From NCBI RefSeq assembly GCF_002086115.1, contig NZ_MVHJ01000038.1, positions 1-41,699 of the forward strand: a stretch of DNA of 41,699 nt, written 5' to 3'. The DNA comes from Mycolicibacterium bacteremicum (GTDB taxonomy: Bacteria > Actinomycetota > Actinomycetes > Mycobacteriales > Mycobacteriaceae). The notes below the pieces were generated by a model. It was not told the origin of the DNA. It did not search any database and saw only the letters and a program-made list of their open reading frames with translations. The number at the start of each line of letters is the position of its first letter. The stretch's first letter is position 1. This document shows positions 31,135 to 38,908 of the stretch, piece by piece. Made by a program: the position numbers and the translations under genes.

Positions 31135-32202
31135 GTGGCGGGTGAATCAAAAGCGAAAGTGATTCCGCTGCGCGCGAATTCGGGTCGGACAACGGCCGCG
31201 CGACGGGCCGCGCAGCGTGCCGACAGCGCGCGCAGGCACCCCTCGCTGCTCACTGACCCGGACGGCCGGGCGTCGGCCGAGGACATCGCCGCCGTCGTCC
31301 GCGAGATCGATCAGCACCGCGGAAACTCCTCGACCGGTGTTCCGGCCGAGGATGTCCCCAACGAGCTGTCGAAGGCCATCGCGGCCATCGCCGAGTTCGC
31401 CACCCGCCGGATGACCGGCGACTACACCGTCGACGAGTTCGGCTTCGATCCGCACCTCAACGACGCCGTCGTATTGCCTTTGCTGCGTACGCTTTTCCGG
31501 AACTGGTTCCGGGTCGAGGTCAGCGGTATCGAGAACCTGCCGCTCGACGGTGCGGCACTGGTGGTGGCGAATCACGCGGGGGTGCTGCCCTTCGACGGAC
31601 TGATGGCCTCGGTGGCCGTGCACGATCATCATCCGCGCCACCGGGTGTTGCGCACGTTGGCCGCGGACCTGGTGTTCGATCTGCCGGTGGTCGGCCAGGC
31701 CGCCCGCAAGGCCGGCCACACCCTGGCCTGCACCTCGGATGCGCACCGGTTGCTGGCGGCCGGCGAGCTGACCGCGGTGTTCCCGGAGGGGTTCAAGGGC
31801 CTCGGCAAGCCGTTCAAGGACCGCTACAAGCTGCAGCGCTTCGGCCGCGGCGGGTTCGTCTCCGCGGCATTGCGCGCGCAGGTGCCGATCGTGCCGTGCT
31901 CGATCGTCGGGTCCGAGGAGATCTATCCCAAGATCGGCGATATCAAGCTGCTGGCGCGGCTGCTCGGGTTGCCGTACTTCCCGGTCACGCCGCTGTTCCC
32001 GCTGGCCGGTCCGCTGGGTCTGGTGCCGTTGCCGTCGAAGTGGCACATCAAGTTCGGTGAGCCGATCTCCACCGAGGGCTACGACGAGTCCGCCGCGGAT
32101 GACCCCATGGTCACCTTCGAGCTGACCGACCATGTCCGCGAGACGATTCAGCACACGCTGTATCAGCTGCTGGCCAATCGCCGGAACACGTTCCTGGGCT
32201 GA
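31135..32202 (+). CDS. Lysophospholipid acyltransferase-like protein (PlsC superfamily), Rv0502-like
   Basis: The 355-residue protein has a basic, Ala-rich N-terminal 60 residues and then a PlsC-like domain. NHAGVLPFDG (H147, D154) is a variant of the usual HX4D motif with six residues between His and Asp, and FPEGFKG (216-222) is the substrate-binding motif. It should acylate a lysophospholipid or related acceptor at the inner membrane; the exact substrate is unknown. GTG start at 31135. In M. tuberculosis the next gene is cmaA2; here that gene is absent and a DUF559 gene with flanking repeats occupies the place. Confidence 0.88.
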   Translation: MAGESKAKVIPLRANSGRTTAARRAAQRADSARRHPSLLTDPDGRASAEDIAAVVREIDQHRGNSSTGVPAEDVPNELSKAIAAIAEFATRRMTGDYTVDEFGFDPHLNDAVVLPLLRTLFRNWFRVEVSGIENLPLDGAALVVANHAGVLPFDGLMASVAVHDHHPRHRVLRTLAADLVFDLPVVGQAARKAGHTLACTSDAHRLLAAGELTAVFPEGFKGLGKPFKDRYKLQRFGRGGFVSAALRAQVPIVPCSIVGSEEIYPKIGDIKLLARLLGLPYFPVTPLFPLAGPLGLVPLPSKWHIKFGEPISTEGYDESAADDPMVTFELTDHVRETIQHTLYQLLANRRNTFLG

Positions 32203-32214
32203 GTCCCGGCTGGG

Positions 32215-32277
32215 GCCGCGAGATCGACATTTCTGTGGTCTGCGGCGCCAACTGAGCGCAGAAGCGTTGATCTCACG
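32215..32277. repeat. Left copy of a 60-63 bp palindromic inverted repeat
   Basis: This copy begins GCCGCGAGATCGAC and has GAGCGCAGAAGCG near its other end. Without any gap it aligns to the reverse complement of 33162-33224: 14/14 identical at the outer end and 13/13 in the inner block, with a divergent 21-bp centre. The copy is itself an imperfect hairpin (GAGATCGAC with GTTGATCTC). Confidence 0.85.
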
Positions 32278-32320
32278 ACCTCGATGGAGCCGATCGGTCG
32301 GCTGCTGCGTCTGATCGGAT

Positions 32321-33166
32321 ATGCGTACCCCGTTCGTCGGCTCGCGCGCGATCGCCTCGGGCGAGCTGACACCGTTCCAGCTGCGTCGTTGGTACCGCCC
32401 GATCTACCGCGGCATCTACGTCCGTGCCGATCATGAGGTCACGCTCCGAGATCGCGTCATCGGACTCGGATTGGCCGCGCCAGGGGCGATAGTCGCAGGG
32501 GTGGCCGCGTCAGCGCTGCACGGCGCGAAGTGGGTCGCCGCTGACGAGCCCATCGAAGTCGTGATGGGAGGGCGCCGGGCGCAGTCCGGACTCGTCATAC
32601 GCAATGATTTCCTGTGTCCCGACGAGGTGATGACGATCTCGGGTGTCCGTGTCACCACGCCGGCGCGGACCGCCTTCGACCTGGCCCGTTGCCATCCGCG
32701 TGATCGCGCCGTCGCCCGGCTGGACGCGTTGCAACGGGTGCGCCGGTTCTCCGTCGACGAGGTGGCGATGATCGCCGAGCGGCATCCGCGGGCTCGTGGG
32801 TTGAAGCAGCTGCGGACCGCTCTGCCGCTGGTCGACGGAGGCGCGGAGTCTCCGAAGGAGACCTGGTTGCGGCTGTTGTTCGTCGACGCCGGGCTGCCGA
32901 GGCCGACGACGCAGTGCGTGATCTACGACGTCGACGGGACGTACATCCGTCGCATCGACATGTGCTGGAAAGAGTTCAAGGTCGGCGCGGAATATGACGG
33001 CCAGCAGCACCTGACCAGTCGCTCCGATTATGTGAACGACGTCCTCGTGGACCGGAAACTGCGCCGACTCGGCTGGCACGTCCTACACGTGATCAAAGAA
33101 GACCGGCCACGCGACATCATTGCGGAGGCTCGTACCGCGCTGCTGTCCCGCGGATGGCATGCGTGA
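32321..33166 (+). CDS. DUF559 / VSR-like endonuclease-domain protein with AbiEi-like N-terminus
   Basis: The 281-residue protein has an N-terminal winged-helix region like AbiEi-type antitoxins (SGELTPFQLRRWYRPIYRGIYV, about 13-34) and a C-terminal PD-(D/E)XK, DUF559/VSR-like domain: RRIDMCWKEFKVGAEYDGQQH, with an Asp and Glu that could be catalytic, then DRKLRRLGWHVLHV. Such proteins are common in mycobacteria and have no settled function. It has no counterpart at this site in M. tuberculosis. It is bracketed by two inverted palindromic repeats, and its stop codon lies inside the right copy, so the gene and repeats probably arrived together. Confidence 0.82.
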   Translation: MRTPFVGSRAIASGELTPFQLRRWYRPIYRGIYVRADHEVTLRDRVIGLGLAAPGAIVAGVAASALHGAKWVAADEPIEVVMGGRRAQSGLVIRNDFLCPDEVMTISGVRVTTPARTAFDLARCHPRDRAVARLDALQRVRRFSVDEVAMIAERHPRARGLKQLRTALPLVDGGAESPKETWLRLLFVDAGLPRPTTQCVIYDVDGTYIRRIDMCWKEFKVGAEYDGQQHLTSRSDYVNDVLVDRKLRRLGWHVLHVIKEDRPRDIIAEARTALLSRGWHA

Positions 33167-33224
33167 GGTCGACGCTTCTGCGCTCGAACGGGCCCCCAAG
33201 CCGCGTAAACGTCGATCTCGCGGC
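33162..33224. repeat. Right copy of the palindromic inverted repeat
   Basis: The reverse complement of this segment matches 32215-32277 without gaps. The copy begins inside the last codons of the DUF559 gene and ends 18 bp before the stop of the convergent HadA-like gene. Its arms GAGATCGAC/GTCGACCTC also allow it to fold on itself. Confidence 0.85.
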
Positions 33225-33241
33225 GAGCGGCGGGCGCGAGG

Positions 33242-33772
33242 TCAGCTGTTCTGGTTGGCGACCATCCGCGCGATGGTGGCGTCACGCGCGGCGGCGATCT
33301 GTGCGGTGACCTCGTCGGCCTCACCCTCGTGCTCGGCCTCGCCCAGGATGGTGATGACGCTGGTGAGCACCGGCTCCCCATTGTCATCGGTCACCTCGGC
33401 GCGGACCTCGGTGAGGATGGCGCCGTGCGATTCGATGACCGAATCCAGGTACGAGTCGAACCACAGCTTGTCGCCGACCTTGATCGGGCGGTGGAAGATC
33501 AACTTCTGGTCGCGGTGCAGCACGCGCTCCAGGTTCACCGGCACATCGAACTGGTTGAAGATCTCCAGCTGGACACGGCGGCCTGCCACGGCGATGAAGG
33601 TCAGCGTCGCCAGGATGGTGTCGTGGCCGTGCTCGGCCGCACCCTCCTCGGTGTGGTGTGCAGGGTGGAAATCCTGCACCGCGTTGGCGAACTCGCGGAC
33701 CTTCTCGCGGCCGACCTCGAAATAGTCGGGGTACCGGTAGTGGGTTCCCACGATCTCTTCGGCAATGCCCAT
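33242..33772 (-). CDS. HadA-like (3R)-hydroxyacyl-ACP dehydratase subunit, Rv0504c-like
   Basis: The 176-residue protein belongs to the MaoC-like N-terminal dehydratase family (FAS1-like dehydratase) that includes HadA. HadA pairs with a catalytic subunit to dehydrate 3-hydroxyacyl-ACP in mycolic acid elongation. Conserved segments are GTHYRYPDYFEVGREKVREFANAV, LTFIAVAGRRVQLEIF and HRDQKLIFHRPIKVGDKLWF. The catalytic Asp-His of hydratase 2 is not apparent, consistent with a substrate-binding subunit. ATG at 33772 gives MGIAEEIVG. It follows the HAD phosphatase gene after 26 bp on the same strand. Confidence 0.86.
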   Translation of the reverse strand: MGIAEEIVGTHYRYPDYFEVGREKVREFANAVQDFHPAHHTEEGAAEHGHDTILATLTFIAVAGRRVQLEIFNQFDVPVNLERVLHRDQKLIFHRPIKVGDKLWFDSYLDSVIESHGAILTEVRAEVTDDNGEPVLTSVITILGEAEHEGEADEVTAQIAAARDATIARMVANQNS

Positions 33773-33798
33773 GGCGGGTGAGCTTACCGCGCGCGCAG

Positions 33799-34599
33799 TC
33801 AGCGACCGGCGTCGCGGCGGGACGCCACCGCGGCCAGTGCCCCGCCGACCGCGCCCAGGGCCAGCGCGGAGGGCACCCCGATCTTGGCCGCCTTGCGTGC
33901 GGTCCGGAAGTCGCGGATCTCCCAGCCACGCTCGCGGGCGACGTCACGCAGCGCCGCGTCGGGGTTGATCGCGACCGCGGTGCCCACCAGCGACAGCATC
34001 GGCACATCGTTGAAGCTGTCCGAGTACGCCGTGCACCGGCGCAGGTTGAGCCCCTCCCGAATCGCCAGCGACCGCACGGCGTGCGCCTTGCCCGCGCCGT
34101 GCAGGATGTCGCCGACCAGGCGTCCGGTGAACACACCGTCGACGGATTCGGCGATGGTGCCCAGTGCACCGGTCAGGCCGAGCCGGCGGGCGATCGTGTC
34201 GGCCAGCTCGTAGGGCGTCGCCGTCACCAGCCACACCTGCTGGCCGGCGTCGAGGTGCATCTGGGCCAGCGCCCGGGTGCCGGGCCAGATCCGGTCGGCG
34301 ATGATCTCGTCGTAGATGTCCTCGCCCAGGGCGACCAGCTCCGCGGTCGAGCGGCCCTCGATGAACGCCAGCGCCTTCTGTTTGCCCTCGGCGACGTCGT
34401 CGCTGTTCTCCTTGCCGGTGAACTGGAACTTGGCCTGCGCGTAGACGATTCCGGCGATATCGCGGTAGGTGAAGTACTTGCGTGCGGCCAACCCGCGGGC
34501 GAAGTGCACCAGCGATGACCCGTGCACAAGGGTGTTGTCGACGTCGAAGAACGCTGCCGCGGTCAGGTCCGGCGGCGGCGGCGGGGGCGTCTCGGACAC
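33799..34599 (-). CDS. HAD-IB family hydrolase, SerB1/Rv0505c-like
   Basis: The 266-residue HAD protein has motif I FFDVDNTLV (D19, D21), motif II VWLVTATP, and motif III/IV region CTAYSDSFNDVPML. The helical cap between residues about 35 and 110 is typical of subclass IB. The name SerB1 implies phosphoserine phosphatase, but related proteins act on other phosphates, so the substrate is open. A C-terminal hydrophobic stretch (ALALGAVGGALAAVA) could associate with the membrane. The GTG start lies 7 bases from a TAATGT box, indicating a leaderless mRNA divergent from the glutaredoxin-like gene. Confidence 0.87.
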   Translation of the reverse strand: MSETPPPPPPDLTAAAFFDVDNTLVHGSSLVHFARGLAARKYFTYRDIAGIVYAQAKFQFTGKENSDDVAEGKQKALAFIEGRSTAELVALGEDIYDEIIADRIWPGTRALAQMHLDAGQQVWLVTATPYELADTIARRLGLTGALGTIAESVDGVFTGRLVGDILHGAGKAHAVRSLAIREGLNLRRCTAYSDSFNDVPMLSLVGTAVAINPDAALRDVARERGWEIRDFRTARKAAKIGVPSALALGAVGGALAAVASRRDAGR

Positions 34600-34605
34600 C
34601 GTTCA

Positions 34606-34631
34606 ACATTAAGTCACGCCGGGTCGATACT
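34606..34631. promoter_or_regulatory. Divergent leaderless -10 boxes (HAD phosphatase / glutaredoxin-like)
   Basis: Only 38 bp separate the two start codons. On minus, TAATGT (34611-34606) ends exactly 7 bases before the GTG of the HAD gene. On plus, GATACT (34626-34631) ends 7 bases before the GTG of the glutaredoxin-like gene. Both transcripts should start on the start codon. Confidence 0.6.
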
Positions 34632-34637
34632 GGGTGT

Positions 34638-34889
34638 GTGGACCATCAGGTGTTGTTGCTCACACGCGCAGGCTGCAGTCTCTGCGAGAAAGCCGCGTCG
34701 GCACTGGCCGGACTGGCCGCCGAACTGGGCTTCGTATGTGAGTCGACCGATGTCGACGCGGCCGCCGACGCGGGTGACCCCGCGCTGCGTGCCGAGTACG
34801 GCGATCGGCTGCCCGTGGTGCTGCTCGACGGCGCCGAACACAGCTACTGGGAGGTCGACGTGGCCCAGTTACGGAAAGATCTCAGCTAA
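34638..34889 (+). CDS. Glutaredoxin-like thiol protein, Rv0508-like
   Basis: The 83-residue protein has a thioredoxin-type fold with the redox motif TRAGCSLCEKA (CxxC) near its N-terminus and RLPVVLLDGAEH, with the cis-proline region, near residue 60. It matches the DUF836/glutaredoxin-like family. In mycobacteria it may use mycothiol or another thiol, but its partner is unknown. GTG at 34638 fits the leaderless promoter. In M. tuberculosis mmpS2-mmpL2 lie before this gene; here they are absent. hemA begins 51 bp downstream. Confidence 0.88.
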   Translation: MDHQVLLLTRAGCSLCEKAASALAGLAAELGFVCESTDVDAAADAGDPALRAEYGDRLPVVLLDGAEHSYWEVDVAQLRKDLS

Positions 34890-34913
34890 TTTGGTGGCTG
34901 CGCTGGTAAAGGC

Positions 34914-34919
34914 TACTTT
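34914..34919 (+). promoter_or_regulatory. -10 box for the haem operon
   Basis: TACTTT at 34914-34919 ends 8 bases before GTG 34927, which begins the five-codon upstream ORF, and 22 bases before hemA. It is the best promoter in the 51-bp gap. Confidence 0.5.
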
Positions 34920-34926
34920 GGACCCC

Positions 34927-34944
34927 GTGGTGATGATGCCGTGA
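34927..34944 (+). CDS. Five-codon upstream ORF coupled to hemA
   Basis: GTG GTG ATG ATG CCG TGA encodes five residues and ends so that its TGA overlaps the GTG start of hemA (GTGA). Its first codon falls where transcription from the TACTTT box should begin, so a leaderless ribosome could translate it and re-initiate at hemA, which has no clear Shine-Dalgarno sequence. It could also be chance. Confidence 0.4.
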   Translation: MVMMP

Positions 34945-36284
34945 GCGTACTGCTATTCGGGGTTTCGCACCGCAGCGCGCCGGTGTCCGTATTGGAGCAG
35001 TTGAGCACCGACGAGGCTGATCAGGCCAAGATCGTCGACCAGATCCTGCAATCCTCGCTGGTCACCGAGGCCATGGTGCTCTCGACCTGTAACCGCGTGG
35101 AGATCTACGCGGTCGTCGACGCCTTCCACGGCGGTCTGTCGGTCATCGGGCAGGTGCTCTCGGAGCACTCCGGGATGGGCCTGAACGACCTCACCAAATA
35201 CGCCTATGTGCGGTACGCCGAGGCGGCCGTCGAACACCTCTTCTCGGTCACCAGCGGCATGGATTCACTGGTGATGGGTGAGCAGCAGGTGCTCGGCCAG
35301 GTCCGCCGCGCCTACGCCGCCGCCGAGGCCAACCACAGCGTCGGCCGCACGCTGCACGAACTCGCGCAGCGTGCGCTGAGCGTCGGCAAGCGCGTGCACA
35401 CCGAGACCGGGATCGACTCCGCGGGCGCCTCGGTGGTCTCGGTGTCACTCGAGATGGCCGACAAGCGGGTCGGCGGTCTGGCCGGGGCCACCGCCGTCGT
35501 CGTCGGCGCCGGTGCCATGGGCGCCCTGGCCGCCAAGCACCTGGTCCGGGCCGGTGTCGAGCGCATCGACGTCGTCAACCGCACGCTCCCGCGCGCCCGC
35601 CGGCTGGCGCACAACATCTCCGAGCTCGGCGTGCAGTCCGAGGCCTACCCGCTGGAGGACATCGCCGCCGTGCTGGCGACCGCCGATGTCGTCGTCAGCA
35701 GCACCGGCGCCGTCCGTCCCGTGATGACGCTGGCCGATGTGCACCACGCGCTGGCCGCCCGCGACGACGAGGAACGTCCGCTGGTGATGTGCGATCTGGG
35801 CATGCCCCGCGATATCGACATCGCGGTCAAGGGCCTGCCCGGCGTGCACGTCATCGACATGGAGCGCATCCAGCGTGAGCCCCGCGCCCGGGCGGCCTCC
35901 TCCGATGCCGAGGCCGCCCGCACGATCGTCGCCAACGAGGTCGCCAACTACCTGGCCGGCCAGCGCATGGCCGAGGTCACCCCGACGGTCACGGCGCTGC
36001 GCCAGCGCGCGGCCGACGTCGTCGAGGCCGAGTTGCTGCGCCTGGACAACCGACTGCCGGGGCTGGATTCCACCCACCGTGACGAGGTCGCCCGCACGGT
36101 CCGCCGGGTGGTCGACAAGCTGCTGCACGCGCCCACGGTGCGGGTCAAGCAGCTCGCCGGAGCCCCGGGCGGGGACAGCTACGCCGAGGCGCTGCGCGAG
36201 TTGTTCGAGCTCGACCCGCAGGCCGTCGACGCCGTCGCCGGTGGCGAATTGCCTTTGATCGCATCAGATAACGACACTCAGTGA
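34941..36284 (+). CDS. hemA: Glutamyl-tRNA reductase
   Basis: HemA reduces glutamyl-tRNA(Glu) to glutamate-1-semialdehyde with NADPH, the first step of the C5 haem pathway. The 447 residues have the N-terminal LLFGVSHRSAPV, catalytic C50 in VLSTCNRVEIYAV, GEQQVLGQVRRAY, the NADPH motif VVGAGAMGALAAKHL (about 186-200) and the C-terminal dimerisation helices. The length is normal for Actinobacteria. The stop overlaps hemC by 4 bp (GTGA). It leads the hemA-hemC-hemD-hemB operon. Confidence 0.97.
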   Translation: MSVLLFGVSHRSAPVSVLEQLSTDEADQAKIVDQILQSSLVTEAMVLSTCNRVEIYAVVDAFHGGLSVIGQVLSEHSGMGLNDLTKYAYVRYAEAAVEHLFSVTSGMDSLVMGEQQVLGQVRRAYAAAEANHSVGRTLHELAQRALSVGKRVHTETGIDSAGASVVSVSLEMADKRVGGLAGATAVVVGAGAMGALAAKHLVRAGVERIDVVNRTLPRARRLAHNISELGVQSEAYPLEDIAAVLATADVVVSSTGAVRPVMTLADVHHALAARDDEERPLVMCDLGMPRDIDIAVKGLPGVHVIDMERIQREPRARAASSDAEAARTIVANEVANYLAGQRMAEVTPTVTALRQRAADVVEAELLRLDNRLPGLDSTHRDEVARTVRRVVDKLLHAPTVRVKQLAGAPGGDSYAEALRELFELDPQAVDAVAGGELPLIASDNDTQ

Positions 36285-37216
36285 TCCGAATCGGTACCCG
36301 GGGCAGCCTGCTGGCGACCACCCAGGCCGGCACCGTCCGCGACGCGTTGATCGCGAACGGGCATGCCGCCGAACTCGTGATCATCTCCACCGAGGGCGAC
36401 CGCAATCAGGGCCCCATCGCCGAGATCGGGGTGGGCGTGTTCACCGCCGCGCTGCGCGAGGCGCTGGCCGCCGGCGAGGTGGACGCCTGCGTGCACTCCT
36501 ACAAGGACCTGCCGACGGCGGTCGACCCGCGCTTCACCATCGCCGCCGTGCCGCCCCGCGAGGACTCCAGGGATGCGCTGGTGGCGCGGGACGGACTGGT
36601 GCTCGGAGAGCTGCCGCCGGGCTCGGTGATCGGCACGTCGAGCCCGCGCCGGGCCGCGCAGCTTAGAGCACTGGGTCTCGGTTTGGAAATCCGCCCCCTA
36701 CGAGGCAACCTAGACACCAGGTTGAACAGGGTAAGCAGCGGTGATCTCGACGGCGTCGTCGTCGCCCGAGCGGGCCTCGCCCGTATCGGACGGCTGGACG
36801 TTGTCACCGAGGCCCTGGAACCGGTGCAGATGTTGCCGGCACCGGCTCAGGGGGCGCTTGCGGTCGAGTGTCGCGCCGGGGACGACGGCCTCGCCGCGAC
36901 GCTGGCGGAGTTGGATGACGCCGACACTCGCGCCGCGGTCATCGCTGAACGTGTCCTGCTCGCCGAACTGGAGGCGGGTTGCTCCGCACCGGTGGGCGCC
37001 ATCGCAGAGGTGGTCGAGTCCATCGATGAGGACGGCCGGGTCTTCGAAGAGCTGTCGCTGCGCGGTTGCGTGGCGGCGCTGGACGGATCCGACGTGATCC
37101 GTGCGTCCGGCATCGGGACTCCCGAGCGGGCACGAGAGCTGGGGCTCTCGGTGGCCGCGGAGCTGTTCGAACTGGGCGCACGGGACGTGTTGGCAGATGC
37201 TGGGAGTGACAGATGA
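36281..37216 (+). CDS. hemC: Hydroxymethylbilane synthase (porphobilinogen deaminase)
   Basis: HemC joins four porphobilinogen units to hydroxymethylbilane. The 311 residues show IGTRGSLLATTQA, the VHSYKDLPT loop, TSSPRRAAQLRA, RPLRGNLDTRLNR and C234 in LEAGCSAPVGA, which carries the dipyrromethane cofactor. It starts with GTG overlapping the hemA stop and ends overlapping hemD (ATGA). Cytoplasmic. Confidence 0.97.
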   Translation: MIRIGTRGSLLATTQAGTVRDALIANGHAAELVIISTEGDRNQGPIAEIGVGVFTAALREALAAGEVDACVHSYKDLPTAVDPRFTIAAVPPREDSRDALVARDGLVLGELPPGSVIGTSSPRRAAQLRALGLGLEIRPLRGNLDTRLNRVSSGDLDGVVVARAGLARIGRLDVVTEALEPVQMLPAPAQGALAVECRAGDDGLAATLAELDDADTRAAVIAERVLLAELEAGCSAPVGAIAEVVESIDEDGRVFEELSLRGCVAALDGSDVIRASGIGTPERARELGLSVAAELFELGARDVLADAGSDR

Positions 37217-38877
37217 CTGGGCACGCAGGTAACCGGGGCCGCAAGATTCGGCCCGGCCGCATCACCTTCGTGGGTTCCGGCCCGGGTGATCCGGGCCTGC
37301 TGACATCCCGCGCGCGGGCCGTGCTGGCCAACGCCGCGACGGTGTTCACCGATCCCGATGTGCCCGAGGCGGTGCTCGCGCTGGTCGGTTGCGAACTGCC
37401 GCCGGCCTCGGGTCCCGAGCCGGCCGCGACCGAGACATCCGACGGAGAGACGGTCACCGCGGTGGTCCCCGGTGGTCCCGATGTGCGGCCCGCCCTCGGT
37501 GACCCCGCCGAGGTCGCCAAGACGCTGGCCGCGGAGGCTCGGCACGGCGTCGACGTGGTCCGCCTGGTCGCCGGTGACCCGCTGTCGATCGACGCGGTCA
37601 TCACCGAGGTCAACACGCTGGCCCGGACCCACCTGAACTTCGAGATCGTGCCGGGCCTGCCGGACACGACCGCGGTGCCGACCTACGCCGGTCTGCCGCT
37701 GGGCTCCTCGCACACGGTCGCCGATGTGCGTGACCCGAACGTCGACTGGGCTGCGCTGGCCGCCGCCCCCGGTCCGCTGATCCTGCACGCGACCGCGACG
37801 CACCTGGCCGACGCGGCCCGCACGCTCGTCGAGTACGGCCTGGCCGAGAACACCCCGGCCGTGGTCACCGCGCACGGCACCACCTGCCAGCAGCATTCGG
37901 TGGAGACCACGCTGGTCGGCCTGGGCGACAAGGCGATCCTCAATGCGGCCGAGCCGTCCGGTGGGACGCCGGGTCCGCTGTCCGGCCCGCTGGTGGTGAC
38001 GATCGGCAAGACCGTCGCCAACCGCGCCAAGCTGAACTGGTGGGAGAGCCGCGCCCTGTACGGCTGGACCGTGCTGGTGCCGCGCACCAAGGATCAGGCC
38101 GGCGAGATGAGCGACCGGCTGGTCACCCACGGCGCGCTGCCGGTCGAGGTGCCGACCATCGCCGTCGAGCCCCCGCGTAGCCCGGCCCAGATGGAAAGGG
38201 CCGTAAAGGGTTTGGTGGACGGTCGGTTCCAGTGGGTGGTGTTCACCTCCACCAACGCGGTGCGGGCGGTCTGGGAGAAGTTCAACGAGTTCGGTTTGGA
38301 TGCCCGCGCGTTCTCCGGTGTGAAGATCGCCTGCGTCGGTCAGGCCACCGCGGATCGGGTGCGTGCCTTCGGTATCAACCCCGAGCTGGTGCCCGTCGGC
38401 GAGCAGTCCTCGCTGGGTCTGCTCGACGAGTTCCCGCCGTACGACGAGATCTTCGACCCGGTGAACCGGGTGCTGCTGCCACGCGCCGATATCGCCACCG
38501 AGACGCTGGCCGAAGGCCTGCGCGAACGCGGTTGGGAGATCGAGGATGTCACGGCCTACCGCACCGTCCGCGCGGCACCGCCGCCGGCGCACACCCGCGA
38601 GATGATCAAGACCGGCGGGTTCGACGCGGTCTGCTTCACCTCGAGCTCGACGGTGCGCAACCTCGTCGGTATCGCCGGTAAGCCGCACGCCCGCACCATC
38701 GTTGCCTGCATCGGGCCCAAGACCGCCGAGACCGCAGTCGAATTCGGTCTGCGCGTCGACGTGCAGCCCGAGACGGCCGCCGTCGGACCGCTGGTCGAGG
38801 CGCTGGCCGAGCACGCCGCCCGGCTGCGCGCCGAGGGTGCACTGCCGCCGCCGCGCAAGAAGAGCCGCCGGCGCTAG
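37213..38877 (+). CDS. hemD: Fused uroporphyrinogen-III methyltransferase-like / uroporphyrinogen-III synthase
   Basis: The 554-residue protein fuses two domains, as in other Actinobacteria (Rv0511). Residues about 15-260 form a tetrapyrrole methylase-like domain, with FVGSGPGDPGLL (19-30), VRLVAGDPLS, VPGLPDTTAVPTYAGLPL and VTAHGTTCQQ. Residues about 275-545 form uroporphyrinogen-III synthase, with YGWTVLVPRTKDQAGEMSDRL and FTSSSTVRNLVGIAG, which closes and inverts ring D of hydroxymethylbilane. Whether the methylase half is active toward sirohaem is unclear from sequence. The C-terminus is basic (KKSRRR). The start overlaps hemC. Confidence 0.93.
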   Translation: MTGHAGNRGRKIRPGRITFVGSGPGDPGLLTSRARAVLANAATVFTDPDVPEAVLALVGCELPPASGPEPAATETSDGETVTAVVPGGPDVRPALGDPAEVAKTLAAEARHGVDVVRLVAGDPLSIDAVITEVNTLARTHLNFEIVPGLPDTTAVPTYAGLPLGSSHTVADVRDPNVDWAALAAAPGPLILHATATHLADAARTLVEYGLAENTPAVVTAHGTTCQQHSVETTLVGLGDKAILNAAEPSGGTPGPLSGPLVVTIGKTVANRAKLNWWESRALYGWTVLVPRTKDQAGEMSDRLVTHGALPVEVPTIAVEPPRSPAQMERAVKGLVDGRFQWVVFTSTNAVRAVWEKFNEFGLDARAFSGVKIACVGQATADRVRAFGINPELVPVGEQSSLGLLDEFPPYDEIFDPVNRVLLPRADIATETLAEGLRERGWEIEDVTAYRTVRAAPPPAHTREMIKTGGFDAVCFTSSSTVRNLVGIAGKPHARTIVACIGPKTAETAVEFGLRVDVQPETAAVGPLVEALAEHAARLRAEGALPPPRKKSRRR

Positions 38878-38908
38878 ATCCGGCCGAGCTATGCGACGGG
38901 AAGAATAG

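Noticed and set aside
38891..38908. Five-codon ORF (ATG to TAG) directly before hemB
   Set aside because: It overlaps the probable ribosome site of hemB, lacks its own promoter and is most likely chance, unlike the GTGA-coupled one at hemA.
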